NCBI GenBank assembly: GCA_017983495.1
Contig: JAGOBH010000002.1
Coordinates: forward strand, 310,001-374,000
Origin: Pyrinomonadaceae bacterium
GTDB taxonomy: Bacteria; Acidobacteriota; Blastocatellia; Pyrinomonadales; Pyrinomonadaceae
Direction: 5' to 3'
DNA: 64,000 nt
Part shown: piece by piece, positions 57,244 through 64,000 of the stretch
How the letters are laid out: every line of letters starts with the position of its first letter
How positions within the stretch are numbered: position 1 is the first letter of the stretch
The notes under the pieces: model-generated
What the model was told of the DNA's origin: nothing
Database searches by the model: none
The model's input: the letters and a program-made list of their open reading frames with translations, nothing else
Program-made: the position numbers and the translations under genes

Positions 57244-57816
57244 TCATGGGACGATCACCTCTAGATATTTGGCAAGTACCGATTCAAGCTCAAGTTCTTT
57301 TGCTGCTTTTGCAAGCTTTACTTCAGTAGTTTTTCTTATTGCAAGAGCTTCTCGGGCGGCCTTTATGGCCGTTCGTTCACCTATTTTCGTGATGAATTTT
57401 AGAGCCTCCAGCACCGCCCTTTCGACTGTGACGATCCGATAGCCCTTTTCATCTGTGACCTGTTTGTCGAGCCTCGTTTTTGTGCGAATCAGTTTATAAC
57501 CGGTTTCTCGGGTTCTTTTCTCCGGAGGAACCATTACCCATATTTCTCCCGGCACTTGTTCAGCAAGATTGTAGTGATATAGAGCGGAAAGGCCCCCAAT
57601 TGCTGAACCCGGCCCAAACTTTGAATATGCGATTTGGAATCCCACATCTTTATCCAGCGAGGCCTTGGGATGAAGGTAGATTCCGCGGCCGAGCCGAACA
57701 AGACCCCTCTTAGCGACAAGCCGCGATATGTCCTGCTGACTAAGTCCCGCAGCCTTGCCCTGAGCCAGCGTGAAGACTCCAAGTTTTTTAATATATGGCT
57801 GCTGTCGCTTATCCAT
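57244..57816 (-). CDS. AbiEi-type antitoxin-like transcription regulator without a toxin partner
   Basis: A 190-aa protein. The N-terminal winged helix (LGVFTLAQGKAAGLSQQDISRLVAKRGLVRLGRGIYLHP, about 10-50) is the AbiEi 'AntiTox' HTH. ALYHYNLAEQVPGEIWVMVPPEKRTRE and RIVTVERAVLEALK belong to the C-terminal domain of this family. In AbiE type IV systems the antitoxin represses its operon and pairs with the nucleotidyltransferase toxin AbiEii; none is in this window, so it is an orphan or a stand-alone regulator. ATG 57816 is chosen over the in-frame TTG 57852. It sits 229 nt after tRNA-Pro, a typical cargo site. Confidence 0.85.
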   Translation of the reverse strand: MDKRQQPYIKKLGVFTLAQGKAAGLSQQDISRLVAKRGLVRLGRGIYLHPKASLDKDVGFQIAYSKFGPGSAIGGLSALYHYNLAEQVPGEIWVMVPPEKRTRETGYKLIRTKTRLDKQVTDEKGYRIVTVERAVLEALKFITKIGERTAIKAAREALAIRKTTEVKLAKAAKELELESVLAKYLEVIVP

Positions 57817-58155
57817 CACTATTAGGATGCGGTGCAACGTGACATGTGTCAATGAAAAATGTCGCGATACACAAGAACGGCGTGGTGGGTCTACGTTGAA
57901 GTCAATCGAGATGATGTAGCCTCATTCTTGTAGGAAAAAGACAGTACTTTTTGCTACGGGGATGTTGATGGGAATATGGGCAAAACAGTTGAACAGCAAA
58001 GAGTTGCGAGGGTTTACGGGCACTGCCGGGGTTGGGACTTTTCCCCAAAGAGTTTTTGCATTTGGGCAGCCGCAAAGCAGTAGATGTTGCCTTAATCTGC
58101 CTAGCCAACGCAGCTACAAAATAACAAAGAAGCGGTAGGAAAAGCTGGAAAAGCA
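57817..58155. other. Gene-free stretch in the tRNA-Pro flank
   Basis: Several short open frames occur on both strands (for example plus 57962-58138, 58 aa), none with a recognisable domain. The base composition and lack of conserved frames suggest decayed accessory DNA. Confidence 0.45.
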
Positions 58156-58296
58156 ATGATAACTGGATACCAGCGAGTCTCGAGTCGATCTCCGTGCCGA
58201 ATTTGCGGAAAACCGGACTGGTGCAAAACGATCAAAGATCACACGATCGCATTCTGCGTCCGTTCCGTGACAAACGCCGACTCCCGACCAACATAG
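58156..58296 (+). pseudogene. Zinc-ribbon fragment, likely remnant N-terminus of a mobile-element primase-like protein
   Basis: A 46-residue open frame from ATG 58156, with GGAAAAG upstream, to TAG 58294-58296. It contains SPCRICGKPDWCKTIKDHTIAFCVRS: a CxxC pair plus two further Cys, as in the CPxCGKPDWC...AxC opening seen at the start of element-encoded primase/helicase proteins. Those proteins continue for hundreds of residues, whereas this one stops at once, so I read it as a truncated relic; a genuine tiny zinc-binding protein is the alternative. A 13-bp hairpin begins directly after the stop. Confidence 0.5.
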
Positions 58297-58328
58297 AGCC
58301 TCGCTGTTTTGAATGAAACAGCGAGGCT
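58297..58328. terminator. Hairpin with 13-bp perfect stem
   Basis: AGCCTCGCTGTTT (58297-58309) pairs exactly with 58316-58328 around a 6-nt loop. It lies right after the stop of the zinc-ribbon fragment and 3 nt after the stop of the minus-strand membrane gene. Neither side has a real T-tract, so intrinsic termination is uncertain. Confidence 0.55.
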
Positions 58329-58331
58329 TCT

Positions 58332-58829
58332 TCAATTTGACTGCGCTTCGACGGATTCTGACGCCTGAACTGGTTCGGTTTCGACAGGTATAGGAAACAC
58401 CCTTCGGTAAAGTCGAATCACTACGAAATAGTCTATAAAGGTGAAAACGGCCATTCCTGCGATCAGGATTGCCCCGAGAATCGGTCCGAGCGAAAAGCTC
58501 CCGTCCCCAAGACCTGACGATTTCTTAAATCGAAATGCAGCTTCATCGAGCCAGAAATAGCGTAGTACCATAAATAGACTAAGGTACACGAGCGAGGTCC
58601 AAATAGCCCAGGATTTTTCTGTTTTCCATAAAACGGCATTTCCAAGTAAGATCAGGCAGGCAAACGTCGTCCACAGTACATACCAAGCGATCGATGAATG
58701 ATATTGATATCCGTCCATCGCGGAGGCGGGCAATCCGATGCTCTGGAGCCAACTCCAGGCGTAGTAGGAAAAAAACGCCATCAATACGACACTGACCGAC
58801 AATACGCTAATATATATCCTGTTTAGCAT
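58332..58829 (-). CDS. Small integral membrane protein of unknown function
   Basis: A 165-aa protein with four predicted transmembrane helices: IYISVLSVSVVLMAFFSYY, SSIAWYVLWTTFACLILLG, WAIWTSLVYLSLFMVLRYFW and LGPILGAILIAGMAVFTFI. An acidic cytosolic tail (ETEPVQASESVEAQ) follows. ATG 58829 starts the first helix cleanly; the earlier in-frame codon at 58865 would run into the hairpin. I recognise no named family. It lies downstream of the HtrA gene on the same strand, separated by a perfect hairpin. Confidence 0.78.
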   Translation of the reverse strand: MLNRIYISVLSVSVVLMAFFSYYAWSWLQSIGLPASAMDGYQYHSSIAWYVLWTTFACLILLGNAVLWKTEKSWAIWTSLVYLSLFMVLRYFWLDEAAFRFKKSSGLGDGSFSLGPILGAILIAGMAVFTFIDYFVVIRLYRRVFPIPVETEPVQASESVEAQSN

Positions 58830-58860
58830 TACCGTCTTTTTAGCATAAAACGCTCTGCAC

Positions 58861-58905
58861 AACAATGTAAGCCGCCGGATATGTCATCCGGCGGCTTACA
58901 TTGTT
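58861..58905 (-). terminator. Perfect 20-bp hairpin after the HtrA gene
   Basis: 58861-58880 is the exact reverse complement of 58886-58905, with a 5-nt loop (ATGTC). It lies 13 nt beyond the HtrA stop. It has no T-tract beyond the ATTGTT inside the stem, so it may stabilise the mRNA end or act as a weak terminator. Confidence 0.65.
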
Positions 58906-58918
58906 ACCCTGGCTTGCG

Positions 58919-60415
58919 TTAGTCCGGTCTCACGGTCAGATAGAATGTCTGTCCACGTCGGGATACCAGCAGAAGCAAGGGCCTGCCGACTGCGGCATCG
59001 ATCGCCGATTTGGCGTCAGCTACATTGGAAACGGGCTTTCTATCGATCTCCAGGATGACATCTCCGCGAGCGATCCCACTTTCTGCCGCCGCACCGTTCT
59101 GGTCAAGTTCTGAAACTACCAGGCCCGCCGTGTCTGACTCGAGGCCAAGCTGCTTAGCGATCTGGGGCGTCAGCGGCTGAAGCGTGAGCCCTAATTTACC
59201 GCTCTGACTCTGAGGGTCACCGTTCGGATCCGATTTGCCTTCGCCTCTCTTTGCGGTTTCCTCGGAGTTAAACTCATCTAGCGTCGCTGTAAATTCCAAC
59301 TCCTTGGCGTCACGGAGGACGGTCAGTTTTATCTGACTTCCGGGAGCCGTCTGGGCAACTTTATTTCTCAAGACATTACTGTCATCGATCTTCTCACCAT
59401 TGACCGCGGTGATGATATCGTTACGTTTTACGCCTGCCTTGTCAGCGGCACTACCCGCTTGGACATTGCTGACCAATATTCCGGTCTTATCCTTGAGTTC
59501 CAGAGCCTTAGCGATCTCATCTGTGACGTTTTGGATGTTGATACCGAGCAAACCTCTTCGGACTCGGCCATCCTTTAGGATCTGTTCGAGGACCGATTTG
59601 GCCATGTTGGACGGAATCGAGAAGCCTATACCGATGTTGCCGCCTCCAGGGCCGCCGGAAGAGAGAATCTGCGAGTTGATCCCGATCAGCTCGCCGTTGA
59701 GATTAACAAGAGCTCCACCCGAGTTACCACGATTGATCGGAGCGTCTGTTTGCAGGAAATCTTCGTAACTGCCGTCACTTAAGCCTGTTCTCCTGCCTTT
59801 TGCAGAAATTATGCCGGCAGTGACCGTTTGACCGATGCCAAGCGGATTACCAATTGCCAGTACGATATCTCCGACACGGACGGTGTCTGAATTTCCGAGT
59901 GTGAGAAAGGGAAGGGACTGGGCTTCGATCTTCAACACTGCGAGGTCACTGAGTTGGTCGGTACCGACGATCTTCGCTTCGTACGATTTATTATCGCTCA
60001 TCAGCACCGTTATTTTCTGTGCACCGTCAACAACATGGTTATTGGTTAGGATTGTCCCATCTGCACTCGTAATGACCCCTGAACCGAGACCACGTTCGAT
60101 CTTTGGCCTTTGATTCGGATTTGGACCGGGCTGTCCGAACTGACGAAACATATCGTCACCAAAGGGCATCATTTGTGGACGGTCACCAACGGGAGCCTGC
60201 TTCTGCTCGGCTTCGATACGAACGACCGCAGCCGATGTCTTATCGACAACGTCAGCATATGAGGTGCGTACGCCATCAACGACCAGCGGAGCGGCCGGAG
60301 CTTGGCTTGTCGGCGGCGGTGTTTCGCTGTCGGCGAGCATCCCACTTTTACAAGCGGATCCAATGCACGCGATGCCGACCATTGCTAGAAGAAGTAGCTT
60401 ACTTTTGAACATCAT
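58919..60415 (-). CDS. htrA: HtrA/DegP-family serine protease, lipoprotein
   Basis: A periplasmic protease/chaperone of 498 aa for damaged envelope proteins. It has a lipoprotein signal ending GIACIGSAC with Cys22, so it is anchored to a membrane, unlike soluble DegP. Catalytic triad: His127 in ILTNNHVVDG, Asp157 in QLSDLAVLKI, Ser232 in GNSGGAL. Two PDZ domains follow (about 285-375: GLLGINIQNVTDE; about 405-495: LGLTLQPLTPQIAKQLGLES). A GGAG site precedes ATG 60415. Downstream of speB on the same strand across 123 nt, which should hold its own promoter. Confidence 0.95.
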   Translation of the reverse strand: MMFKSKLLLLAMVGIACIGSACKSGMLADSETPPPTSQAPAAPLVVDGVRTSYADVVDKTSAAVVRIEAEQKQAPVGDRPQMMPFGDDMFRQFGQPGPNPNQRPKIERGLGSGVITSADGTILTNNHVVDGAQKITVLMSDNKSYEAKIVGTDQLSDLAVLKIEAQSLPFLTLGNSDTVRVGDIVLAIGNPLGIGQTVTAGIISAKGRRTGLSDGSYEDFLQTDAPINRGNSGGALVNLNGELIGINSQILSSGGPGGGNIGIGFSIPSNMAKSVLEQILKDGRVRRGLLGINIQNVTDEIAKALELKDKTGILVSNVQAGSAADKAGVKRNDIITAVNGEKIDDSNVLRNKVAQTAPGSQIKLTVLRDAKELEFTATLDEFNSEETAKRGEGKSDPNGDPQSQSGKLGLTLQPLTPQIAKQLGLESDTAGLVVSELDQNGAAAESGIARGDVILEIDRKPVSNVADAKSAIDAAVGRPLLLLVSRRGQTFYLTVRPD

Positions 60416-60538
60416 TTATTCTCCAAAGAAGATCAAGTAGTCACTGAACATCTAACCGTTCGGTCAGAAATGATCATTTAGATATATTACGACAAAATCG
60501 TGCAATAAGTTCGAGCTTGTTACGCTCCTTACCCATAG

Positions 60539-61444
60539 CTAGCCCGATATCTTGGGCGTAATATCACGAAAGATGTAACCGATAGATTTATAGACCAGTT
60601 TGGAGCACAAAAAAGCCGGAGAATCGTAATTTTCAAAGTACGAATATTCAACCAGGTCCATGCCGACAACCCGTTTGTTTTCAGCTAGTTTACGTATTAA
60701 AGTTAATGTTTCGTACCAACCCAGGCCACCCGGTTCCGGGGTGCCTGTCGTCGGGACAATGCTGGGGTCCAAACCATCGATATCTATAGTCAAATAAACA
60801 TCGTCCGTGAGGCAGCTTATGGCTTCGTCGATCCAGTCGGTCCTTCCGGCAATGTCTCGGGCCCAAAAGATGCGGGTTGGCAGCCCTTCTTTTAACGAAC
60901 GAGCCTCGTCACCTGAGATCGAACGAATTCCTACCTGTACCGAAGGGATTCGGAGATCTTTGACGACACGAGCCATGATCGAGGCATGCGAATGCGGCGT
61001 TCCGTCGTATGAATCGCGAAGGTCGGCATGTGCGTCGATCTGTAAAACACTCAGACCAGGATACTTTTCGAAATGGGCCTTAATTAACGGGGCAGAGACC
61101 GAGTGTTCGCCGCCGAGCATACATACGAACTTATCCAAATCAAGAAGTTTCTTTGAGTAACCATAAAGGTCACTCATCATAGCCTCAGGCGTTTCGCGTG
61201 GAGTGAACTCGGGAAGGGTATGTATACCGATCTTGTAGACCTCAGCATCGGTCTCTTCCTCATAAAGCTCCATGTTGCGTGAAGCATTAACGATCGCCAT
61301 CGCACCGGCCCCGGTACCGGTGCCGTAGGAAACCGTACCTTCGTACGAAACCGGCAGAATAAGAACCCTGGCGGTATCGAGATCAGAATATTGTTCTTCA
61401 TCGATACCGCCGAAGTTCATCGGAAGTTCAGCTGATTGACTCAT
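60539..61444 (-). CDS. speB: Agmatinase (ureohydrolase family)
   Basis: A binuclear-manganese hydrolase of 301 aa that converts agmatine to putrescine and urea. Metal motifs: MLGGEHSVSAPL, QIDAHADLRDSYDGTPHSHAS, TIDIDGLDPSIVP. TGTPEPGGLGWYETL is the C-terminal family signature. Position after speA and the DHS-like gene (18-nt gap) supports agmatine over arginine or guanidinobutyrate. No clear Shine-Dalgarno sequence is seen. Confidence 0.93.
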   Translation of the reverse strand: MSQSAELPMNFGGIDEEQYSDLDTARVLILPVSYEGTVSYGTGTGAGAMAIVNASRNMELYEEETDAEVYKIGIHTLPEFTPRETPEAMMSDLYGYSKKLLDLDKFVCMLGGEHSVSAPLIKAHFEKYPGLSVLQIDAHADLRDSYDGTPHSHASIMARVVKDLRIPSVQVGIRSISGDEARSLKEGLPTRIFWARDIAGRTDWIDEAISCLTDDVYLTIDIDGLDPSIVPTTGTPEPGGLGWYETLTLIRKLAENKRVVGMDLVEYSYFENYDSPAFLCSKLVYKSIGYIFRDITPKISG

Positions 61445-61462
61445 GCACTCAAAAACAGTCGT

Positions 61463-62524
61463 TTAGGGGACATCAACGACGAGATCCTTGCCCGCAAAGC
61501 TGAAACTGGGACGTTTGCGGCCTTTCATGAACTTGGCTGCAGTTTGTGACAACGCTGTAATGATCATCGGCAAGGCGATCGAGGGGTCGCTCGGCACGTA
61601 CGCAGTCGTTGCTCCGCGGAGCAGTTTGCCAAAGACCGAAGTGTGATTACCGGCAAACGAAGGCGTCCGGATCTCAAGCGGAGCCGAATCCGTCGTGATC
61701 GAGATCGCGTACTTGTGGCCGCGCAGATTAGTGCGTGTGATGTACGACGACACCTCGGCAACATTGATCATATTCTGACTGTTTGTGCTGCCAAGCGTGA
61801 TGATGCCCGAATTTCGCGTCTTCTGAGCGATCTGCATCATCTCCATGGTGTCCTGCGTGGTATCGAACGATATGCCGATCTTCTTTTCAAATTTGGCACG
61901 TGCGATGCCGACGGATATCTCCGAGCCTCCCAGGTCCGGACAATATACCGGGATCCGCGATTTGAATGCCGAGGTCAGGATGCCGTCTTCGTGAGCGATC
62001 TCCGACAACTCGCGGCCCATCAGGTGCAGGAATTCACGGACCGAATATGATCGACTGAGTTCGAGTTGGTTGATCACACTGCCGATCCACTCGTCAGCTT
62101 CCTGATATTCTTCGCGGTTGGCGAGTACATCGCCCATCCGCATAACTTCTGAGGAGTCCAACTCCTCATCATCCATGCTCGGATGAGCCTGGAAGTGATT
62201 TCGTCCGAGTATCTCGTGAATGTCGTGATACAAAACAGTACCTGACATGACGATAACGTCAACGAATCGGTTTTTGATGACGTAGGCGAGCAGTCGACGC
62301 ATTCCGGAAGGGATCAGATTCCCTGATCCGCATAAATAGATCGTCGAATTGTCGTCAAGCATGTCCAGCCAGATGCGATGTGCCTCGGCGAGTTGTTTTG
62401 CACCGAATCCGGCACCTTCCATCTTTTCCAAAAGACCCGCAACTGAACGGTCGCGATCGATCGGGATCGGCCTCGTTGGAACCGTCAAAAATTTCGAAGC
62501 CTTTGTTTTCTTTTGAGCTACCAT
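61463..62524 (-). CDS. Deoxyhypusine-synthase-like protein, probable homospermidine synthase
   Basis: A soluble NAD-dependent protein of 353 aa. Family layout: DNSTIYLCGSGNLIPSGMRRLLAYVIKNRFVDVIVMSGTVLYHDIHE (NAD-binding start), ILTSAFKSRIPVYCPDLGGSEISVG and NSGIITLGSTNSQNMINVAE. A late HTSVFGKLLRGATTAYVPSDPSIALPMI places Lys in the catalytic position (SWGK in the enzyme of eukaryotes). Bacteria lack eIF5A, and DHS-like proteins in polyamine operons are thought to make homospermidine or spermidine-type amines from putrescine; that is the likely role. GGAG precedes ATG 62524. It lies 44 nt after speA. Confidence 0.88.
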   Translation of the reverse strand: MVAQKKTKASKFLTVPTRPIPIDRDRSVAGLLEKMEGAGFGAKQLAEAHRIWLDMLDDNSTIYLCGSGNLIPSGMRRLLAYVIKNRFVDVIVMSGTVLYHDIHEILGRNHFQAHPSMDDEELDSSEVMRMGDVLANREEYQEADEWIGSVINQLELSRSYSVREFLHLMGRELSEIAHEDGILTSAFKSRIPVYCPDLGGSEISVGIARAKFEKKIGISFDTTQDTMEMMQIAQKTRNSGIITLGSTNSQNMINVAEVSSYITRTNLRGHKYAISITTDSAPLEIRTPSFAGNHTSVFGKLLRGATTAYVPSDPSIALPMIITALSQTAAKFMKGRKRPSFSFAGKDLVVDVP

Positions 62525-62568
62525 AATTTCTCCGCGTATAAAATACCTAAACTAATTCTGAGATCTTG

Positions 62569-64000
62569 TTATTTCTGTTCTTTTGTTCCGTTTGGCGTCA
62601 GATATGTATAGCTGTCGACCTGATCTTCATAAAACTCGATCAGCTTGCTACCCTCCGTATTTGTCAGGATCCCTTCCTTGATCCTGAGCATAACCGCCTT
62701 GCGGAATGTGTCGTGCAATTGCACGGCGTCAAATCGTACCGTCGCCAGCGAATCGCCCAGCGTGGCACCGTATATTACTTTTCTGATGATGTATCCGTCC
62801 TCACCGATAAAGATATGTGCTTCGTGCGGCACACCAAAGAGGTTGTGGTTGTTACCCATCACTTCTTGATAAGCGCCAACGAGCATCATTGCGAGGTAAT
62901 AAGATTCATTCTTTACAAGCTTGTGCAATTCAAGCACCGGTTTTATGTCGTGCAGGTCGACAAACTTATCTACAATACCGTCGGAATCGCAGGTTATATC
63001 ACATAGCGTAGCATATTCCGTAGGTTTTTTGTTGAGTTTATGTATTGGGACGATCGGGAACAATTGCTCTAAAGCCCAATTATCCGGCATCGACCGAAAG
63101 ACCGAAAAGTTAGCCAGGTACTTCGCGCACATCAAGCGGCGAAGGTCATCAAATTCCTCTGAGACGTACTTTTTCAACTGAGCGTATTGATCGGCCTTTT
63201 CACATATGTCCCAAAAAAGCACTTCGCCCTTACCTTTGGCCTGTAAAGAGATCAGTCCAAGATTGAACATCGTGAAGAGTTCCTCACGATGCTCCAAGGC
63301 GTCATGGTAATACTCTCGATAGTTCTTGGCATTGATCGTTTCCCGCAGGTCAAAAAGCTCTTTGACAACCACCGGGTCGTCAGCTTCCATGATCATAGGG
63401 GTCAGATCCTCAACGACAGTTTCGATCTCATCCTGCACGTTAGTGACCAGCATGGCATGGTAGGCGGAAAGATATCGTCCGGATTCCTGAATGATCGTTG
63501 GATGCGGCACATCCTCATCATCGCAAACCGTTTTGATGACATAAATAACGTCGTTCGCAAATTCGCGGGCATTATAGTTCGCCGATGATTCGAACGAGGT
63601 GCGCGATCCATCATAGTCAACGGCCATGCCGCCGCCAACGTCAAGATATTGGATCGGGATACCCATTTTGCTGATCTTTGCGTAGGTTCTCGCTGCCTCT
63701 TTCATCGCGTTTTTGATCCGCTTGATATCAGTCAATTGCGAACCGATGTGAAAGTGCAACAGGCGAAGCATATCGATCCGCCCGGATTCTTGAAGTCTCC
63801 TGATAACCTCAAGTATTTCGGTTGTGGTCAATCCGAACTTTGCGGCTTCTCCCCCGGATTTTTCCCATTTGCCCGATCCCTTTGAATATAGTTTGACTCG
63901 GACGCCTATCATCGGGAGTTTAATATCTTTATTGAGACGCGAAGTCTCTTCCGCCAGATCGATCGTATGATCGAGTTCGCTCATCTTTTCAATGACGATG
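62569..64000 (-). CDS. speA: Biosynthetic arginine decarboxylase (N-terminal part outside the window)
   Basis: A PLP-dependent fold-III decarboxylase that turns arginine into agmatine. The frame is open to base 64000 (IVIEKMSELD reads on past the apparent Met at 63984), so the N-terminus with the PLP-Lys lies beyond the right edge. Visible are GVRVKLYSKGSGKW, KFGLTTTEILEVIRRL, LRLLHFHIGSQL, LDVGGGMAVDYDG, IIQESGRYLSAYHAML and CDITCDSDGIVDKFVDLHD, all specific to the SpeA type. It is first in the visible speA-DHS-speB transcript. Confidence 0.94.
   Translation of the reverse strand, partial: IVIEKMSELDHTIDLAEETSRLNKDIKLPMIGVRVKLYSKGSGKWEKSGGEAAKFGLTTTEILEVIRRLQESGRIDMLRLLHFHIGSQLTDIKRIKNAMKEAARTYAKISKMGIPIQYLDVGGGMAVDYDGSRTSFESSANYNAREFANDVIYVIKTVCDDEDVPHPTIIQESGRYLSAYHAMLVTNVQDEIETVVEDLTPMIMEADDPVVVKELFDLRETINAKNYREYYHDALEHREELFTMFNLGLISLQAKGKGEVLFWDICEKADQYAQLKKYVSEEFDDLRRLMCAKYLANFSVFRSMPDNWALEQLFPIVPIHKLNKKPTEYATLCDITCDSDGIVDKFVDLHDIKPVLELHKLVKNESYYLAMMLVGAYQEVMGNNHNLFGVPHEAHIFIGEDGYIIRKVIYGATLGDSLATVRFDAVQLHDTFRKAVMLRIKEGILTNTEGSKLIEFYEDQVDSYTYLTPNGTKEQK

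Noticed and set aside
57962..58138. 58-codon plus-strand frame in the tRNA-Pro flank
   Set aside because: It shows no domain, no convincing ribosome-binding site, and competes with other short frames in the same stretch.

Overview
The window looks like chromosomal DNA of a Gram-negative bacterium, most likely an Acidobacteriota of the Blastocatellia type. An outer membrane is implied by LptD, LpxB, LpxD and a TonB-dependent receptor. The lineage guess rests on giant secreted beta-helix proteins with 'DIGADE' caps, FG-GAP blades and C-terminal carboxypeptidase-regulatory-like domains, together with a speA / deoxyhypusine-synthase-like / speB cluster. It is inference from gene content; no 16S gene is present.

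Layout. 1-1.8 kb: end of the F-type ATP synthase operon (atpD, cut by the left edge, then atpC and a terminator). 2-19.2 kb: three consecutive secreted beta-helix proteins (3072, 490 and about 1841 aa), all on the plus strand, separated by terminators and by a 0.7 kb non-coding stretch crowded with TGTCCCA repeats. 19.3-21.2 kb: a remote deoxyhypusine-synthase-like protein and a ChaN/TIKI-type secreted protein. 21.6-24.1 kb: TonB-dependent receptor. 24.1-26.4 kb: a small secreted protein and YraN (minus), divergent from a sorbosone-dehydrogenase-like beta-propeller. 26.4-30.1 kb: methylmalonyl-CoA mutase catalytic chain without a B12 domain, a lipoprotein, and an NtrC-type regulator. 30.2-40.6 kb: lptD, a membrane-anchored spermidine-synthase-like protein, ilvE, a TolB-like propeller protein, lpxB and lpxD.

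40.7-45.9 kb is one minus-strand operon in transcription order pdhA, pdhB, a small secreted protein, pdhC, an EamA transporter and a STAS protein. 46.1-49.4 kb reads plus: SGNH hydrolase, cysteine dioxygenase and a GT39-like membrane protein. 49.4-56.9 kb holds cysS, a conserved hypothetical, a GH13 enzyme coupled to an HNH endonuclease, an SRPBCC-like protein, thiL and a MerR regulator. tRNA-Pro(GGG) at 56.9 kb is followed by a stretch resembling a decayed island: an AbiEi-type regulator without its toxin, and a 46-residue zinc-ribbon fragment of a type seen at the start of mobile-element primases. 58.3-60.4 kb has a small membrane protein and a lipoprotein HtrA protease. 60.5-64 kb is the polyamine operon speA (cut by the right edge), DHS-like, speB.

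How the genes relate: arginine is decarboxylated by SpeA to agmatine, SpeB yields putrescine, and the DHS-like enzyme probably makes homospermidine. Pyruvate dehydrogenase feeds acetyl-CoA, and LpxB/LpxD/LptD build the outer membrane. The strongest candidates for something little described are the modular beta-helix cluster with its shared C-terminal module, the second DHS-like gene next to a TIKI-type protein, the secreted protein inside the pdh operon, and the tRNA-Pro flank. I saw no CRISPR array, rRNA gene, intact insertion sequence or intact prophage.
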